From Paracoccus maritimus (GTDB taxonomy: Bacteria; Pseudomonadota; Alphaproteobacteria; Rhodobacterales; Rhodobacteraceae): 64,000 nt of DNA. Numbering within the stretch: the first letter of the stretch is position 1; every line of letters begins with the position of its first letter. The notes beneath the pieces are model-generated. The model worked only from the letters and a program-made list of their open reading frames with translations. It was not told the DNA's origin and searched no databases. Shown here one piece after another: positions 18,932-26,768 of the stretch. The translations under genes and the position numbers were made by a program. The stretch lies in the NCBI RefSeq assembly GCF_025195095.1, contig NZ_JANAVZ010000001.1, positions 602,956 through 666,955 on the forward strand, read 5' to 3'.

Positions 18932-20073
18932 GCCGTGGGGCCGACATGGCCCCCGACGCGCAGCCACCGCTGCGCAAGATCATCCATATCGACATGGACG
19001 CGTTCTATGCCTCGGTCGAGCAGCGCGATCACCCCGAACTGCGCGGCAAGCCCGTCGCGGTCGGCGGATCCAGCTTGCGCGGCGTGGTCGCGGCCGCCAG
19101 CTATGAGGCGCGGGTGTTCGGGGTGCGATCCGCCATGCCGTCTGTCACGGCAAAACGTCTGTGCCCGGACCTGATCTTCGTCAAGCACCGCTTCGATGTC
19201 TATCGCGAGGTCAGCGCCCAGATCCGTGACATCTTCGCCGACTATACGCCGTTGATCGAGCCGCTTTCGCTGGACGAGGCCTATCTGGACGTGACCGACC
19301 ATCTGTGGCCCGGACAGACCGCGACCCAGGTCGCCAAAGAGATCCGCGCGCGAATCCTGCAGGCCACCAGCCTGACCGCCAGCGCGGGGGTCAGCTATAA
19401 CAAGTTTCTGGCCAAGCTGGCCTCGGACCAGAACAAGCCCGACGGGCTTTGCGTCATTCCGCCTGAACGCGGCCCCGATTTCGTGCTGCACCTGCCCGTC
19501 GGCAAGTTTCACGGCATCGGCCCGGCGACCGCGTCAAAGATGAACGCGATGGGGATCGAAACGGGCGCCGACCTGCGCGCGCAGGATCTGGATTTTCTGA
19601 CCCGTCGCTTTGGCAAGGCGGGGCGATATTACTGGAATATCTCACGCGGGATCGACCACCGGCAGGTCCGGCCTGAACGGATTCGCAAATCCGTCGGCGC
19701 CGAGAACACCTATTTCACGGACCTGATGACGCTCGAGGCGGCCGATGACGCGCTCGCGCCCCTGGCACGCAAGGTGTGGGACCACGTCAACCGCCACCGC
19801 CTGCAGGGGCGGACGGTGACCGCCAAGGTCAAGTTCTCGGATTTTCAGCAAATCACACGGGCGCGCAGCCTGCCGCGCCCGGTCGGCTCTGAGGCCGAGT
19901 TGCTGGATCAGGCCCGCGCGCTGATCCGGCAGGTGCTGCCCGACCCGCGCGGGGCACGGCTGCTTGGCGTCACGTTATCGGGTTTTTTGGACATCGCGCA
20001 TGATGAACCGGCCCAGCTTGACCTGTTCGCGCCCCAGATCGCGTCTGGCCAAGAGCCGCACGGTCCGTCCTAG
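18928..20073 (+). CDS. dinB: DNA polymerase IV
   Basis: Y-family translesion polymerase of 381 residues. Metal-binding acidic residues are visible in IIHIDMDAFYASVEQ (about 20-32) and LSLDEAYLDV (Asp and Glu near 116). The steric filter region VAAASYEARVFGVRSAMPS and the little-finger domain are intact. The C-terminus ends QLDLFAPQ, resembling the beta-clamp binding QLxLF motif. Its start lies inside the ygfZ stop, so it has no promoter region of its own and should be read from the upstream operon. No SOS box was found directly before it. Confidence 0.96.
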   Translation: MSRGADMAPDAQPPLRKIIHIDMDAFYASVEQRDHPELRGKPVAVGGSSLRGVVAAASYEARVFGVRSAMPSVTAKRLCPDLIFVKHRFDVYREVSAQIRDIFADYTPLIEPLSLDEAYLDVTDHLWPGQTATQVAKEIRARILQATSLTASAGVSYNKFLAKLASDQNKPDGLCVIPPERGPDFVLHLPVGKFHGIGPATASKMNAMGIETGADLRAQDLDFLTRRFGKAGRYYWNISRGIDHRQVRPERIRKSVGAENTYFTDLMTLEAADDALAPLARKVWDHVNRHRLQGRTVTAKVKFSDFQQITRARSLPRPVGSEAELLDQARALIRQVLPDPRGARLLGVTLSGFLDIAHDEPAQLDLFAPQIASGQEPHGPS

Positions 20074-20435
20074 CGCCAGATCACCCACCGACCCGGACCT
20101 TGGGCCGCCAGGATCAGCAGACCGCCCGCGATGGCCCAATTCTTGACAAAGATGGTGACCTGCCACGGGTCGGCCCGCAGCTGCCAGTGAAACCAGCTGG
20201 TCGCCATGCAATAGACCGCCATCACGATCGCCCAGATCCCGACGCGCGGTCCCAGGACCAAGGCCAGCGCGGCGATGGCGTCAAAGACCGCCACCGGCCA
20301 GATCAAAGCACCGGGCAAGCCGATCCCGTCGATCATCCGTGCGGCGGGGTCCGGATCGGCGAGTTTCTGCACCGCGCCGCCCAGAAACAGCAGCGCGATG
20401 AGCGTGCGTCCGATCAGATTGGTCGCATCGCGCAT
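20070..20435 (-). CDS. DoxX-family membrane protein
   Basis: Integral membrane protein of 121 residues with four hydrophobic segments: IGRTLIALLFLGGAV, ALIWPVAVFDAIAALALVLG, VGIWAIVMAVYCMATSWF and VKNWAIAGGLLILA. The layout and the FLGGAVQKLADP loop match DoxX/SURF4-type proteins, whose functions range from thiosulfate:quinone oxidoreductase subunit to unknown redox roles. It overlaps dinB tail-to-tail by four bases. Specific function unknown. Confidence 0.82.
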   Translation of the reverse strand: MRDATNLIGRTLIALLFLGGAVQKLADPDPAARMIDGIGLPGALIWPVAVFDAIAALALVLGPRVGIWAIVMAVYCMATSWFHWQLRADPWQVTIFVKNWAIAGGLLILAAQGPGRWVIWR

Positions 20436-20512
20436 GGGCTTTCTCCGAAAATGCGGGGGCAGGGCGATCCTCCCGCGCCCGCGATGTCCGGATCGGACAC
20501 GGTCCGAGAGCC

Positions 20513-21076
20513 TCAGGCCCGTTCGCTGTATTCGAACATCTCGGTGTTAACGACGATGTCTTCACCTTCGCCGACGAAAGGCGGGATCATGATGCGCACG
20601 CCGTTGTCGAGGATGGCAGGCTTGTAGCTGTTCGCCGCCGTCTGGCCCTTCACCACCGGCTCGGTCTCGGTGACCTTGCAGGTGACCTTCTGCGGGATCG
20701 ACACCGACAGCGCCTCGTCGCCGTAATATTCGATGGTTGCGGTCATCCCGTCCTGAAGGAAGGGCCGGCGCTCACCCAGCAGATCGGCATCAAGCTCGGT
20801 CTGCTCGAAGGTTTCGCTGTCCATGAAAACCAGCCGGCCGTCGGTCTCGTACAGGAACTGCTGGTCCTTCTGGTCCAGACGCACGCGTTCGACCTTGTCC
20901 TCGCTGCGGAACCGTTCGTTCAGCTTGCGGCCGTCGCGAAGGTTCTTCAGTTCGACCTGCGCAAAGGCGCCGCCCTTGCCGGGTTTGACATGATTGACTT
21001 TCACGGCGGCCCACAGGCCTCCGTCATGTTCCAGCACGTTGCCGGGGCGAATTTCGTTGCCGTTTATCTTGGGCAT
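20513..21076 (-). CDS. efp: Elongation factor P
   Basis: Relieves ribosome stalling at polyproline. The length of 187 residues is exactly that of the family. Three domains are recognisable: an N-terminal KOW-like domain with Lys34 in KPGKGGAF at the tip (the residue that receives beta-lysine where EpmA/EpmB exist), the OB domain with EKVERV-type [12 protein letters not shown], and the C-terminal signature VPQKV-type [12 protein letters not shown] 21076 is chosen by homology over an upstream extension to 21175. The single gene sits behind a 363-base gap shared with a divergent small gene. Confidence 0.98.
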   Translation of the reverse strand: MPKINGNEIRPGNVLEHDGGLWAAVKVNHVKPGKGGAFAQVELKNLRDGRKLNERFRSEDKVERVRLDQKDQQFLYETDGRLVFMDSETFEQTELDADLLGERRPFLQDGMTATIEYYGDEALSVSIPQKVTCKVTETEPVVKGQTAANSYKPAILDNGVRIMIPPFVGEGEDIVVNTEMFEYSERA

Positions 21077-21439
21077 GAACCATACTCTGTCGGATGTTAC
21101 GGAAAATCCGCTCGTCCGGACGTTGAACGGCGGTGTCGCGTTCCTATATCCGCAGCAGCACACAGAGGCAACCAATACAGGATTGGCGCGTTGTCAAGGC
21201 AGGATCAGCGGCGATCCGCCGCCGATTCTGGCAGTGACATGTAAATTTCTTCTGAGTTTTACATGGAATGCGGGCTATGCATGGCAGCTATGCGGTTGCG
21301 GGAATATCGAATCGGCGGGGTTCTGGTCTATTGCAGGCGGCACCGTCGAAGAAACGGAAAGAAAAAACGCGGGGTTGCGTCATGTTCCTCCCGCAAGGGC
21401 CTTGGTGACCCGAGGTCCGCATAAGAATGGACGAATGGA
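21077..21439. other. Divergent intergenic region, efp and small gene
   Basis: 363 bases without a credible gene. On the minus strand a TTGACA (reverse of 21192-21197) lies about 120 bases before efp and may be its -35, but no convincing -10 is seen at 16-18 bases. A perfect inverted repeat is described separately at 21238-21265. The right half is moderately A-rich (GAAACGGAAAGAAAAAACG). Confidence 0.5.
21238..21265. promoter_or_regulatory. Inverted repeat, possible operator or hairpin
   Basis: Perfect 8-bp inverted repeat, CATGTAAA and TTTACATG, separated by 12 bases. It is AT-rich against a GC-rich background. It lies 175 bases upstream of the small conserved gene at 21440 and 162 bases upstream of efp. 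It could be a dimer binding site; function is unproven. Confidence 0.4.
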
Positions 21440-21766
21440 ATGCGTGATTTTGTTGACGGCTCAGCTTTCAATTTCGAACAAGGCCAGCGCGCCCGCAAGC
21501 TTTTTGCGGCCGTGGTGCTGGCGGCGCTGGATGATGCCATCGCTGACGACAAGAAATATGGGAACGGCCCCGACCAGATCGCGCGTTGGGCCCGGTCCCG
21601 CGATGGTCGCGAAGTGCTGAGCTGCGCCGGCATCGATCCGAACGAACGGGTCGTGAAGGGTCTGATGGAATTCGTGTCCAAGGGTGTCCGCACATCGGTT
21701 GCCTTGTCGCGTGAGGAAAGCGAGCGCCGCATGGCCGCCGAGGCGGAAGAAGCCGAGGCCGCCTGA
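21440..21766 (+). CDS. Small conserved rhodobacterial protein
   Basis: 108 residues, predicted soluble and mostly helical. It contains FNFEQGQRARKLFAAVVLAAL, a central KKYGNGPDQIARWARSRDG segment and an acidic C-terminal coil RMAAEAEEAEAA. The sequence resembles a short family I recall as conserved in Rhodobacterales with no known function (possibly DUF6280; not verified). A UUCG-loop terminator follows 33 bases after the stop. The start ATG has only a weak GGA upstream. Confidence 0.8.
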   Translation: MRDFVDGSAFNFEQGQRARKLFAAVVLAALDDAIADDKKYGNGPDQIARWARSRDGREVLSCAGIDPNERVVKGLMEFVSKGVRTSVALSREESERRMAAEAEEAEAA

Positions 21767-21798
21767 TCCGCGTCAGTCGTCCCGCATGAAAAACACAT

Positions 21799-21823
21799 GC
21801 CGCCCTTCGGGGCGGCTTTTTTT
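21799..21823 (+). terminator. Intrinsic terminator with TTCG tetraloop
   Basis: 7-bp stem GCCGCCC / GGGCGGC closed by the stable TTCG loop and followed by seven T residues. It ends the small gene at 21440. Confidence 0.93.
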
Positions 21824-21861
21824 GCGGCATGTGCTGGCGGGGCCTACTTCGCAGGCCTGCG

Positions 21862-22830
21862 TCAGATCCGGGTGACAACACGTTCGGCAAACATGCGCTC
21901 GACGTCATGGGCGTGACACAGTTCGGTTGCCGGTGTCATGACAGCGGCCGAGGCGGCTGCGGCACCAAGGGCAAGCGCTTCTTCCACGGGCCATTCGCGG
22001 GCCCGGGCCAGTACGAACCCCGCCACGAAACTGTCCCCTGCGCCGACCGCGCTGACCACCCGGACCCGCGCTGCCTCGGCATGCCACGCGCCGTCAGGGC
22101 CGGCGATCACCGACCCGTCTGCGCCGCGGGCGACGATGACGGACCTCGCGGCACCTTCCCTGACCAGCCCGGCAGCGAATGCGGCGCTGTCGCTGCGCAA
22201 GGGCAGGGGGCGGCCAGCCAGCGCCTCTGCCTCGTGGCTGTCCATGCGCAGCACATCAACCGGTATTGACGACCCTGCAAGCGCCCGCAGCGCCTCGCCT
22301 GACGTGTCGACCAGCAGCCGCGCCCGGCCATCCTTCAGGCGCACGGTCAGCATCTGTTCGAAGCCGGGCGCCACGCCCGGCGGGTTGGACCCCGAGACAA
22401 CCACCCAGCCGCCCGCGCGCGCGGTTTCAGAAACCGCGGACATCATGTCGGAGACATGGGTCGTGTGCCATTCAGGACCTGGCATGACGAAGCGATACTG
22501 GCTGCCCGTCGCACGATCGGTCACCGCCAGCGATTGTCGCGTTTCGCCGGGCGCGGTCAGACGCAGGATGGACAGCCCGTCGGATTTCAGCAGATCCGCA
22601 ATCCGGGTGCCGGTCGCGCCGCCAAGGGCGACCATCGCCGTGGACTGCCCTCCCAGCACCTTGATCGCGCGGCTGACATTGATGCCGCCGCCGCCGGGAT
22701 CGACAACCGGCTTGTCACAGCGCAGCTTGAGGTCCGGGCGCACCTCGTCGGCGGCGGTGGACAGGTCCAGCGCCGGATTCAGCGTGACCGTCAGGATCGG
22801 GGCCTGGGTCTCGCTGCCGGGCAAGGTCAT
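21862..22830 (-). CDS. PfkB-family hexose kinase (phosphofructokinase type)
   Basis: ATP-dependent sugar-phosphate kinase of 322 residues, closest by motif to 1-phosphofructokinase/6-phosphofructokinase-2 (LacC-like). Family signatures: TLNPALDLS at the N-terminus, the PGGGGINVSRAIKVLGG substrate block, and GAGDSF at 263-268 with catalytic base Asp266. No fru PTS genes adjoin it, so fructose-6-phosphate, fructose-1-phosphate and tagatose-6-phosphate all remain possible. ATG 22830 overlaps the metallopeptidase stop (ATGA), indicating coupling. Confidence 0.9.
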   Translation of the reverse strand: MTLPGSETQAPILTVTLNPALDLSTAADEVRPDLKLRCDKPVVDPGGGGINVSRAIKVLGGQSTAMVALGGATGTRIADLLKSDGLSILRLTAPGETRQSLAVTDRATGSQYRFVMPGPEWHTTHVSDMMSAVSETARAGGWVVVSGSNPPGVAPGFEQMLTVRLKDGRARLLVDTSGEALRALAGSSIPVDVLRMDSHEAEALAGRPLPLRSDSAAFAAGLVREGAARSVIVARGADGSVIAGPDGAWHAEAARVRVVSAVGAGDSFVAGFVLARAREWPVEEALALGAAAASAAVMTPATELCHAHDVERMFAERVVTRI

Positions 22831-23234
22831 TCCCACCACCTGTCGATATGCGCGATGTCGTCGTCGGACCAGCCGAAATGATGGGCCAGTTCATGCGTGA
22901 CGACGTGGGTGATCAGCTCGCCCAGGGTCACGTTTCCGCGCGCCGCCCATTCGTCCAGCAAGGGGCGGCGGAACAGCCAGACAATGTCCGGCCCTTCGGG
23001 CTGATCGGCCACCGATTTCTCGGTCACCGGGATGCCGTCGTAAAGCCCGGTCAGCTCGAACGGATCGTCGATCTGCAGTTCGTCCAGCACGTCGTCGGGC
23101 GCGAATTCGGCGACCCGGATCGCGACATCCTGCGCGTGCCCCGCGAACCTTGCCGGCAGCGTGACCAGCGCCGCCCGCGCCATCGCCTCGATCTCGTTCG
23201 CGTCGGGTGCCCTGATCCCGTCCCAGTCCGCCAT
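22827..23234 (-). CDS. Minimal zincin-like metallopeptidase family protein
   Basis: 135-residue single-domain protein carrying HELAHHFGWSD at 114-124, a HExxHxxGxxD zinc site of the compact bacterial zincin family (PF06262 type). The rest, for example DVLDELQIDDPFELTGLYDG, also matches that family. Proteolytic activity is not established for most members. ATG 23234 is chosen because AGGAGG lies five bases upstream. It is divergent from gltX and coupled to the PfkB kinase downstream. Confidence 0.88.
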   Translation of the reverse strand: MADWDGIRAPDANEIEAMARAALVTLPARFAGHAQDVAIRVAEFAPDDVLDELQIDDPFELTGLYDGIPVTEKSVADQPEGPDIVWLFRRPLLDEWAARGNVTLGELITHVVTHELAHHFGWSDDDIAHIDRWWE

Positions 23235-23312
23235 CCACACCTCCTGCGTTCATTCCCTGATATGGACAAGAATCGGCTTCTGTGAAAGAGCAACGGCAAC
23301 AGGAGACAGCCC

Positions 23313-24635
23313 ATGACCACCACCCGCTTCGCACCGTCACCCACCGGCAACATCCATGTCGGAAACCTGCGGACCGCGCTGTTCAACTATCTGATCGCGC
23401 GAAAGGCCGGCGGCACCTTCATCCTGCGCCTTGATGATACCGATCAAGAGCGCAGCAAGGAGGAATATGCCGATGGGATCAAGCGGGATCTGGAATGGCT
23501 GGGCCTGCACTGGGACCGTGTCGAACGGCAGTCGCTGCGTCTGGACCGTTACGCCGAGGTTGCGCGGCAATTGCGCGAATCGGGTCGGCTGTACGAGGTG
23601 TTCGAAACCCCGACCGAACTGGACCTGAAGCGCAAGAAGCAGCTGAACATGGGCAAGCCCCCGGTCTATGATCGCACCGGCCTGAACCTGTCGGACGCGG
23701 ACAAGGATCGGCTGCGCGCCGAGGGCCGCGACGGCTACTGGCGCTTTCGTCTGGATCACCAGCGGATCGAATGGGATGACGGCATTCTGGGCGACATCTC
23801 GATCGACGCGGCCTCGGTCAGCGATCCGGTGCTGATCCGTGCCGACGGACAGGTTCTTTATACCTTCGCGTCATCGGTGGATGACACCGATATGGGTGTG
23901 ACCGACATCGTGCGGGGATCTGACCACGTGACCAATACCGCGACGCAGATCCAGATCATTCAGGCGATCGGCGGCACCCCCCCCAACTTCGCCCATCACA
24001 GCCTTCTGACCGGCGCCAAGGGCGAAGAGCTGTCCAAGCGGATCGGCGCGCTGTCGCTGAAGGATCTGCGCGAAGCTGGCGTGGCGCCCGAGGCGCTGCT
24101 GTCGCTGATGGCGCGGCTGGGGTCGGGCCAGCCGGTGACGCTGGCAGGTCTTGACGAGTTGGCGGACGAGTTCGACCTGTCGCGGTTCGGTGCATCGCCC
24201 ACCAAGTTCGATGCCGAAGATCTGTGGCCGCTGACCCGTGAAAAGACCCAGTCGCTGCCGTTCGAGGCGGTCGAGGACCAGATCCTGGCGCTTGGCGTCC
24301 CGAAGGAACAGGCCGCGCGGTTCTGGCGCGTGACGTCAAAGAACATCACCACGCTGGACGATCTTGCCGGATGGTGGCGCATCTTCAGCACCGGGGCCGA
24401 TCCGCAGATCGATCCTGAAGATGCCGATTTCATCGTGGATGCGATGGCGCTGCTGCCGCCGCCGCCCTACGACGATGCCACTTGGGCCACGTGGACCGCG
24501 CAGGTGAAGGCCGCAACCGGCCGCAAGGGCAAGGGGCTGTTCATGCCGCTGCGCAAGGCAGTCACGGGGCAGGCGCACGGTCCCGAGATGGCCGACCTGA
24601 TGCCGCTGCTTCAAGTGGTGAAGGCGCGCGGTTAA
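23313..24635 (+). CDS. gltX: Glutamyl-tRNA synthetase (short GltX form)
   Basis: Charges tRNA with glutamate. The class I signatures are present in variant form: HVGN in SPTGNIHVGNLRTAL for HIGH, and EELSKRIGA for KMSKS. The 440-residue length is shorter than the usual 465-480, with a reduced anticodon-binding domain. Alphaproteobacteria commonly have two GltX paralogues, one charging tRNA(Gln) for later amidation by GatCAB; which one this is cannot be decided here. The start ATG follows CAGGAGA. Confidence 0.94.
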   Translation: MTTTRFAPSPTGNIHVGNLRTALFNYLIARKAGGTFILRLDDTDQERSKEEYADGIKRDLEWLGLHWDRVERQSLRLDRYAEVARQLRESGRLYEVFETPTELDLKRKKQLNMGKPPVYDRTGLNLSDADKDRLRAEGRDGYWRFRLDHQRIEWDDGILGDISIDAASVSDPVLIRADGQVLYTFASSVDDTDMGVTDIVRGSDHVTNTATQIQIIQAIGGTPPNFAHHSLLTGAKGEELSKRIGALSLKDLREAGVAPEALLSLMARLGSGQPVTLAGLDELADEFDLSRFGASPTKFDAEDLWPLTREKTQSLPFEAVEDQILALGVPKEQAARFWRVTSKNITTLDDLAGWWRIFSTGADPQIDPEDADFIVDAMALLPPPPYDDATWATWTAQVKAATGRKGKGLFMPLRKAVTGQAHGPEMADLMPLLQVVKARG

Positions 24636-24654
24636 CGGCAGTTGTGGGCGCAGC

Positions 24655-24690
24655 GTCAGCGACGGTTCCATGACTGGAAGCGTCGCTGAT
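24655..24690 (+). terminator. Long hairpin after gltX
   Basis: Arms GTCAGCGACG and CGTCGCTGAT (9 Watson-Crick pairs and one G-T), an opposed G-G, then an inner 5-bp stem TTCCA/TGGAA with loop TGAC. There is no T tract, so it may be a Rho-assisted end, a processing site or a 3' stabiliser rather than a strict intrinsic terminator. It starts 20 bases after the gltX stop. Confidence 0.55.
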
Positions 24691-24834
24691 CGATGTCCTG
24701 CCATGCGCCCGTGATTGTTGCTTTGCGCGATCCTGCGACATCGGATCGGGCGGACTGCGTCGGCGTTTTCCAAGACGGAACAAAAAGATGAGGCGGAGCG
24801 TCGGCGTTTGTTCGGACATGTTCCAGAAAACCGC

Positions 24835-24863
24835 TTGACGCCCCCTGCGCCACCCCTTACATC
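24835..24863 (+). promoter_or_regulatory. Promoter of tRNA-Met
   Basis: TTGACG and TACATC hexamers separated by 17 bases. The -10 ends 13 bases before the first tRNA base, as expected for a housekeeping tRNA promoter. Confidence 0.7.
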
Positions 24864-24876
24864 GCCCCACACCCGT

Positions 24877-24953
24877 GGCGGAGTAGCTCAGTTGGTTAGA
24901 GCAGAGGAATCATAATCCTTGTGTCGGGGGTTCAAATCCCTCCTCCGCTACCA
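24877..24953 (+). tRNA. tRNA-Met (CAT), elongator
   Basis: 77 bases including an encoded CCA. Acceptor GGCGGAG pairs CTCCGCT with a terminal G-T. The D stem is GCTC/GAGC, the anticodon stem GAGGA/TCCTT, and the loop ATCATAA gives anticodon CAT at 24911-24913. The T stem is GGGGG/CCCTC with loop TTCAAAT. It lacks the three G-C pairs in the anticodon stem and the C1-A72 mismatch of initiator tRNA. The sequence looks like elongator Met rather than the lysidine-modified Ile2 tRNA, though both carry CAT in DNA. Confidence 0.95.
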
Positions 24954-25368
24954 CCTTTTCCTTCCCTGAAATCTGTCGTCATGTTCGTCGAGAGATAATC
25001 AAGCCCTTCAAAGGGTTGTTCTCGACAATGCATGCCGCGAACCGGGATTCGTGATCAGAGCAACTTTGATCATTTGAAAAGGCAGAATGTCGCAAGCTTG
25101 CGCAGACACGCACCGGCACCGTGGCTGGCTGACGATCCGGTTTGATCCCGAGATGAGTTGGCACCCACGCCTGCACTGTTCTCTACCGGGCTATCAGTCG
25201 AAAAGGCTTGGCGAAAAATTCCGGCATATTGCCGTCCGGTCATCGACAGGCAGAGCAGGCTGTCGGCTGATCTTGTAACCCGCCCTTTGCTCGGCCCATA
25301 CCCTGATATATTGCAGTTGCTGCAACCTTGCCCATGGATCAACCTTAGGCGGGAGGGCGGAACGACGA
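24954..25368. other. Gene-free stretch after tRNA-Met
   Basis: 415 bases with no credible gene. Short frames on both strands lack ribosome sites and recognisable domains. It contains a hairpin at 24987-25026 (arms GTCGAGA/TCTCGAC with inner CCCTT/AAGGG), two copies of TGATCA around 25055-25075, and base composition lower in GC than its neighbours. It may be decayed sequence left by an old insertion at the tRNA. No copy of the tRNA 3' end was noticed elsewhere in the window. Confidence 0.5.
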
Positions 25369-25627
25369 ATGCACGAACTTCATTTCAAGGCCGATCCTGC
25401 GGGCAAGCCGGCATTGCTGCTGGTGCATGGGATCCTGTCCAGCCGGGGACACTGGGCACTGAATACGGATCTGCCACGTCACTATCGCTGTATCCGGGTC
25501 GATCTTCCGGCCCACGGGAACAGCCTCGCGCCCGACGATCCATTTTCTTGCCGCCCCGGTGACCGAAATCTTCAACGAGGTCATGGCGGACGACATGACG
25601 AGGGAGCTATCTGGTCATGAAAATTAG
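25369..25627 (+). pseudogene. Internally deleted alpha/beta hydrolase
   Basis: The first 58 codons encode a normal alpha/beta-hydrolase start: PALLLVHGILSSRGHW (oxyanion region) and IRVDLPAHGNSLAPDDP. At about 25541 the match breaks off, before the nucleophile elbow. Shifting frame by one gives a plausible native C-terminus, FLAAPVTEIFNEVMADDMTR, ending at TAG 25625-25627 and overlapping the next start by 11 bases as in an operon. So some 200 codons seem to have been lost with a frameshift. A ribosome site (GGCGGGAGGGCGG) survives. The tail could alternatively come from another gene. Confidence 0.7.
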
Positions 25628-26672
25628 CAAGATCGTGCATCCCGTGGGTATCTACGGCTTTGCCGCACTCGGCGGCTGGCTGATGAGCGCGACAGGATCG
25701 CCGCTGCCCTGGATGATCGGCCCGCTGATTGCGACCGCCTTGCTCTATCTCGCCGGTGTCACGACTTACATCATTCCGGTGCGCACGCGCCCTTTGGGGC
25801 AGATCATCGTGGCCGCGCAAGTCGGGCTGTCCTTTTCGCCGGCGGCTCTTGGCAAGCTTCTGGACCTGATGCCGCTGCTGGTCGGCATGGCGTTGCTGAC
25901 CGCGGGTTGCGCTTGCCTTGTCGCCTTTGTCCTTAGCCGGATCTCGGGCACGGGCCTTGTCGCATCGCTGCTGTCGACCATTCCGACCAGCCCGGTGGAG
26001 GCCGCCATCATCGCCGAGCGCATGGGCCTGCCCCCCGGACCGATCATCTTCGCGCAGACGCTTCGGATCGCGTCCATCGTGGTTCTGGTGCCGATCACGA
26101 TCTACGCCATCGATGGCTGGCCGGATCGTCAGGGACTGACCTCGGCACAGGATTTCGATGCTTTCGGATCGCTGCTGCTGATCGCCGCCGCCGTGACCGC
26201 GGCCTTCGTGTTCCGCTTCCTGCGCATCTCGAACCCGTTCTTTCTGGGCGCGCTGGCGGCTTCTGCCGCCCTGACCGCGTTCGGAACGACACCGGCCCCG
26301 TTTCCTCCAGCCGTGCTGTCCGTTGCTCAGATTCTGCTGGGAACCTGGCTCGGGTCGACCTTCCGCCGTTCCCTGTTCGTGTCGGCGGGGCGGACGGTTG
26401 CGTCGATCGGCCTGTCAACGCTGCTGTTCCTGGGGCTTACGACGATCACCGGCTATGCCCTGTCGATCTTTCTTGGCATGACGTGGGAGGATCTGGTTCT
26501 TGGTGCGGCGCCCGGAGGCGTGACCGAGATGGCGCTGACCGCCAAGTATCTGGAACTGGACGTCGCGCTGATCACCGCATTTCATCTGGTGCGGATCTTC
26601 ATGATCGTTCCTGCGATACCTGCGATCGCGCGTCTTCTGCAACGCCACGAAGAGCGGCGAGCGGCAGGCTGA
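25617..26672 (+). CDS. AbrB-family membrane protein
   Basis: Polytopic inner-membrane protein of 351 residues in two homologous halves, each with several TM helices and a conserved LPWMIGPL-type segment (SPLPWMIGPLIATALLYLAG near the start). The sequence matches the family named AbrB or ammonia monooxygenase regulator, whose members are probably transporters, often beside carboxylate uptake genes. The C-terminal half includes GAAPGGVTEMALTAKYLELD, a strongly conserved block. Substrate unknown. It begins inside the decayed hydrolase reading frame and lies upstream of a dicarboxylate-type two-component system. Confidence 0.86.
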   Translation: MKISKIVHPVGIYGFAALGGWLMSATGSPLPWMIGPLIATALLYLAGVTTYIIPVRTRPLGQIIVAAQVGLSFSPAALGKLLDLMPLLVGMALLTAGCACLVAFVLSRISGTGLVASLLSTIPTSPVEAAIIAERMGLPPGPIIFAQTLRIASIVVLVPITIYAIDGWPDRQGLTSAQDFDAFGSLLLIAAAVTAAFVFRFLRISNPFFLGALAASAALTAFGTTPAPFPPAVLSVAQILLGTWLGSTFRRSLFVSAGRTVASIGLSTLLFLGLTTITGYALSIFLGMTWEDLVLGAAPGGVTEMALTAKYLELDVALITAFHLVRIFMIVPAIPAIARLLQRHEERRAAG

Positions 26673-26768
26673 TCGGCATCCCGGTACATCCTTGGATCTT
26701 GGTTGCAAGACCTCATAGAGTGGTCAGGGGCGTGCCCGACTGTTTGAAATGACAAGGCGATCCAAGAG

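Noticed and set aside
24877..24953. Initiator tRNA-fMet
   Set aside because: Lacks the three G-C anticodon-stem pairs and the unpaired first acceptor position.
25070..25342. 90-codon minus-strand frame and overlapping plus-strand frames after tRNA-Met
   Set aside because: No ribosome site, no recognisable domain, unusual residue make-up; treated as non-coding or fully decayed.
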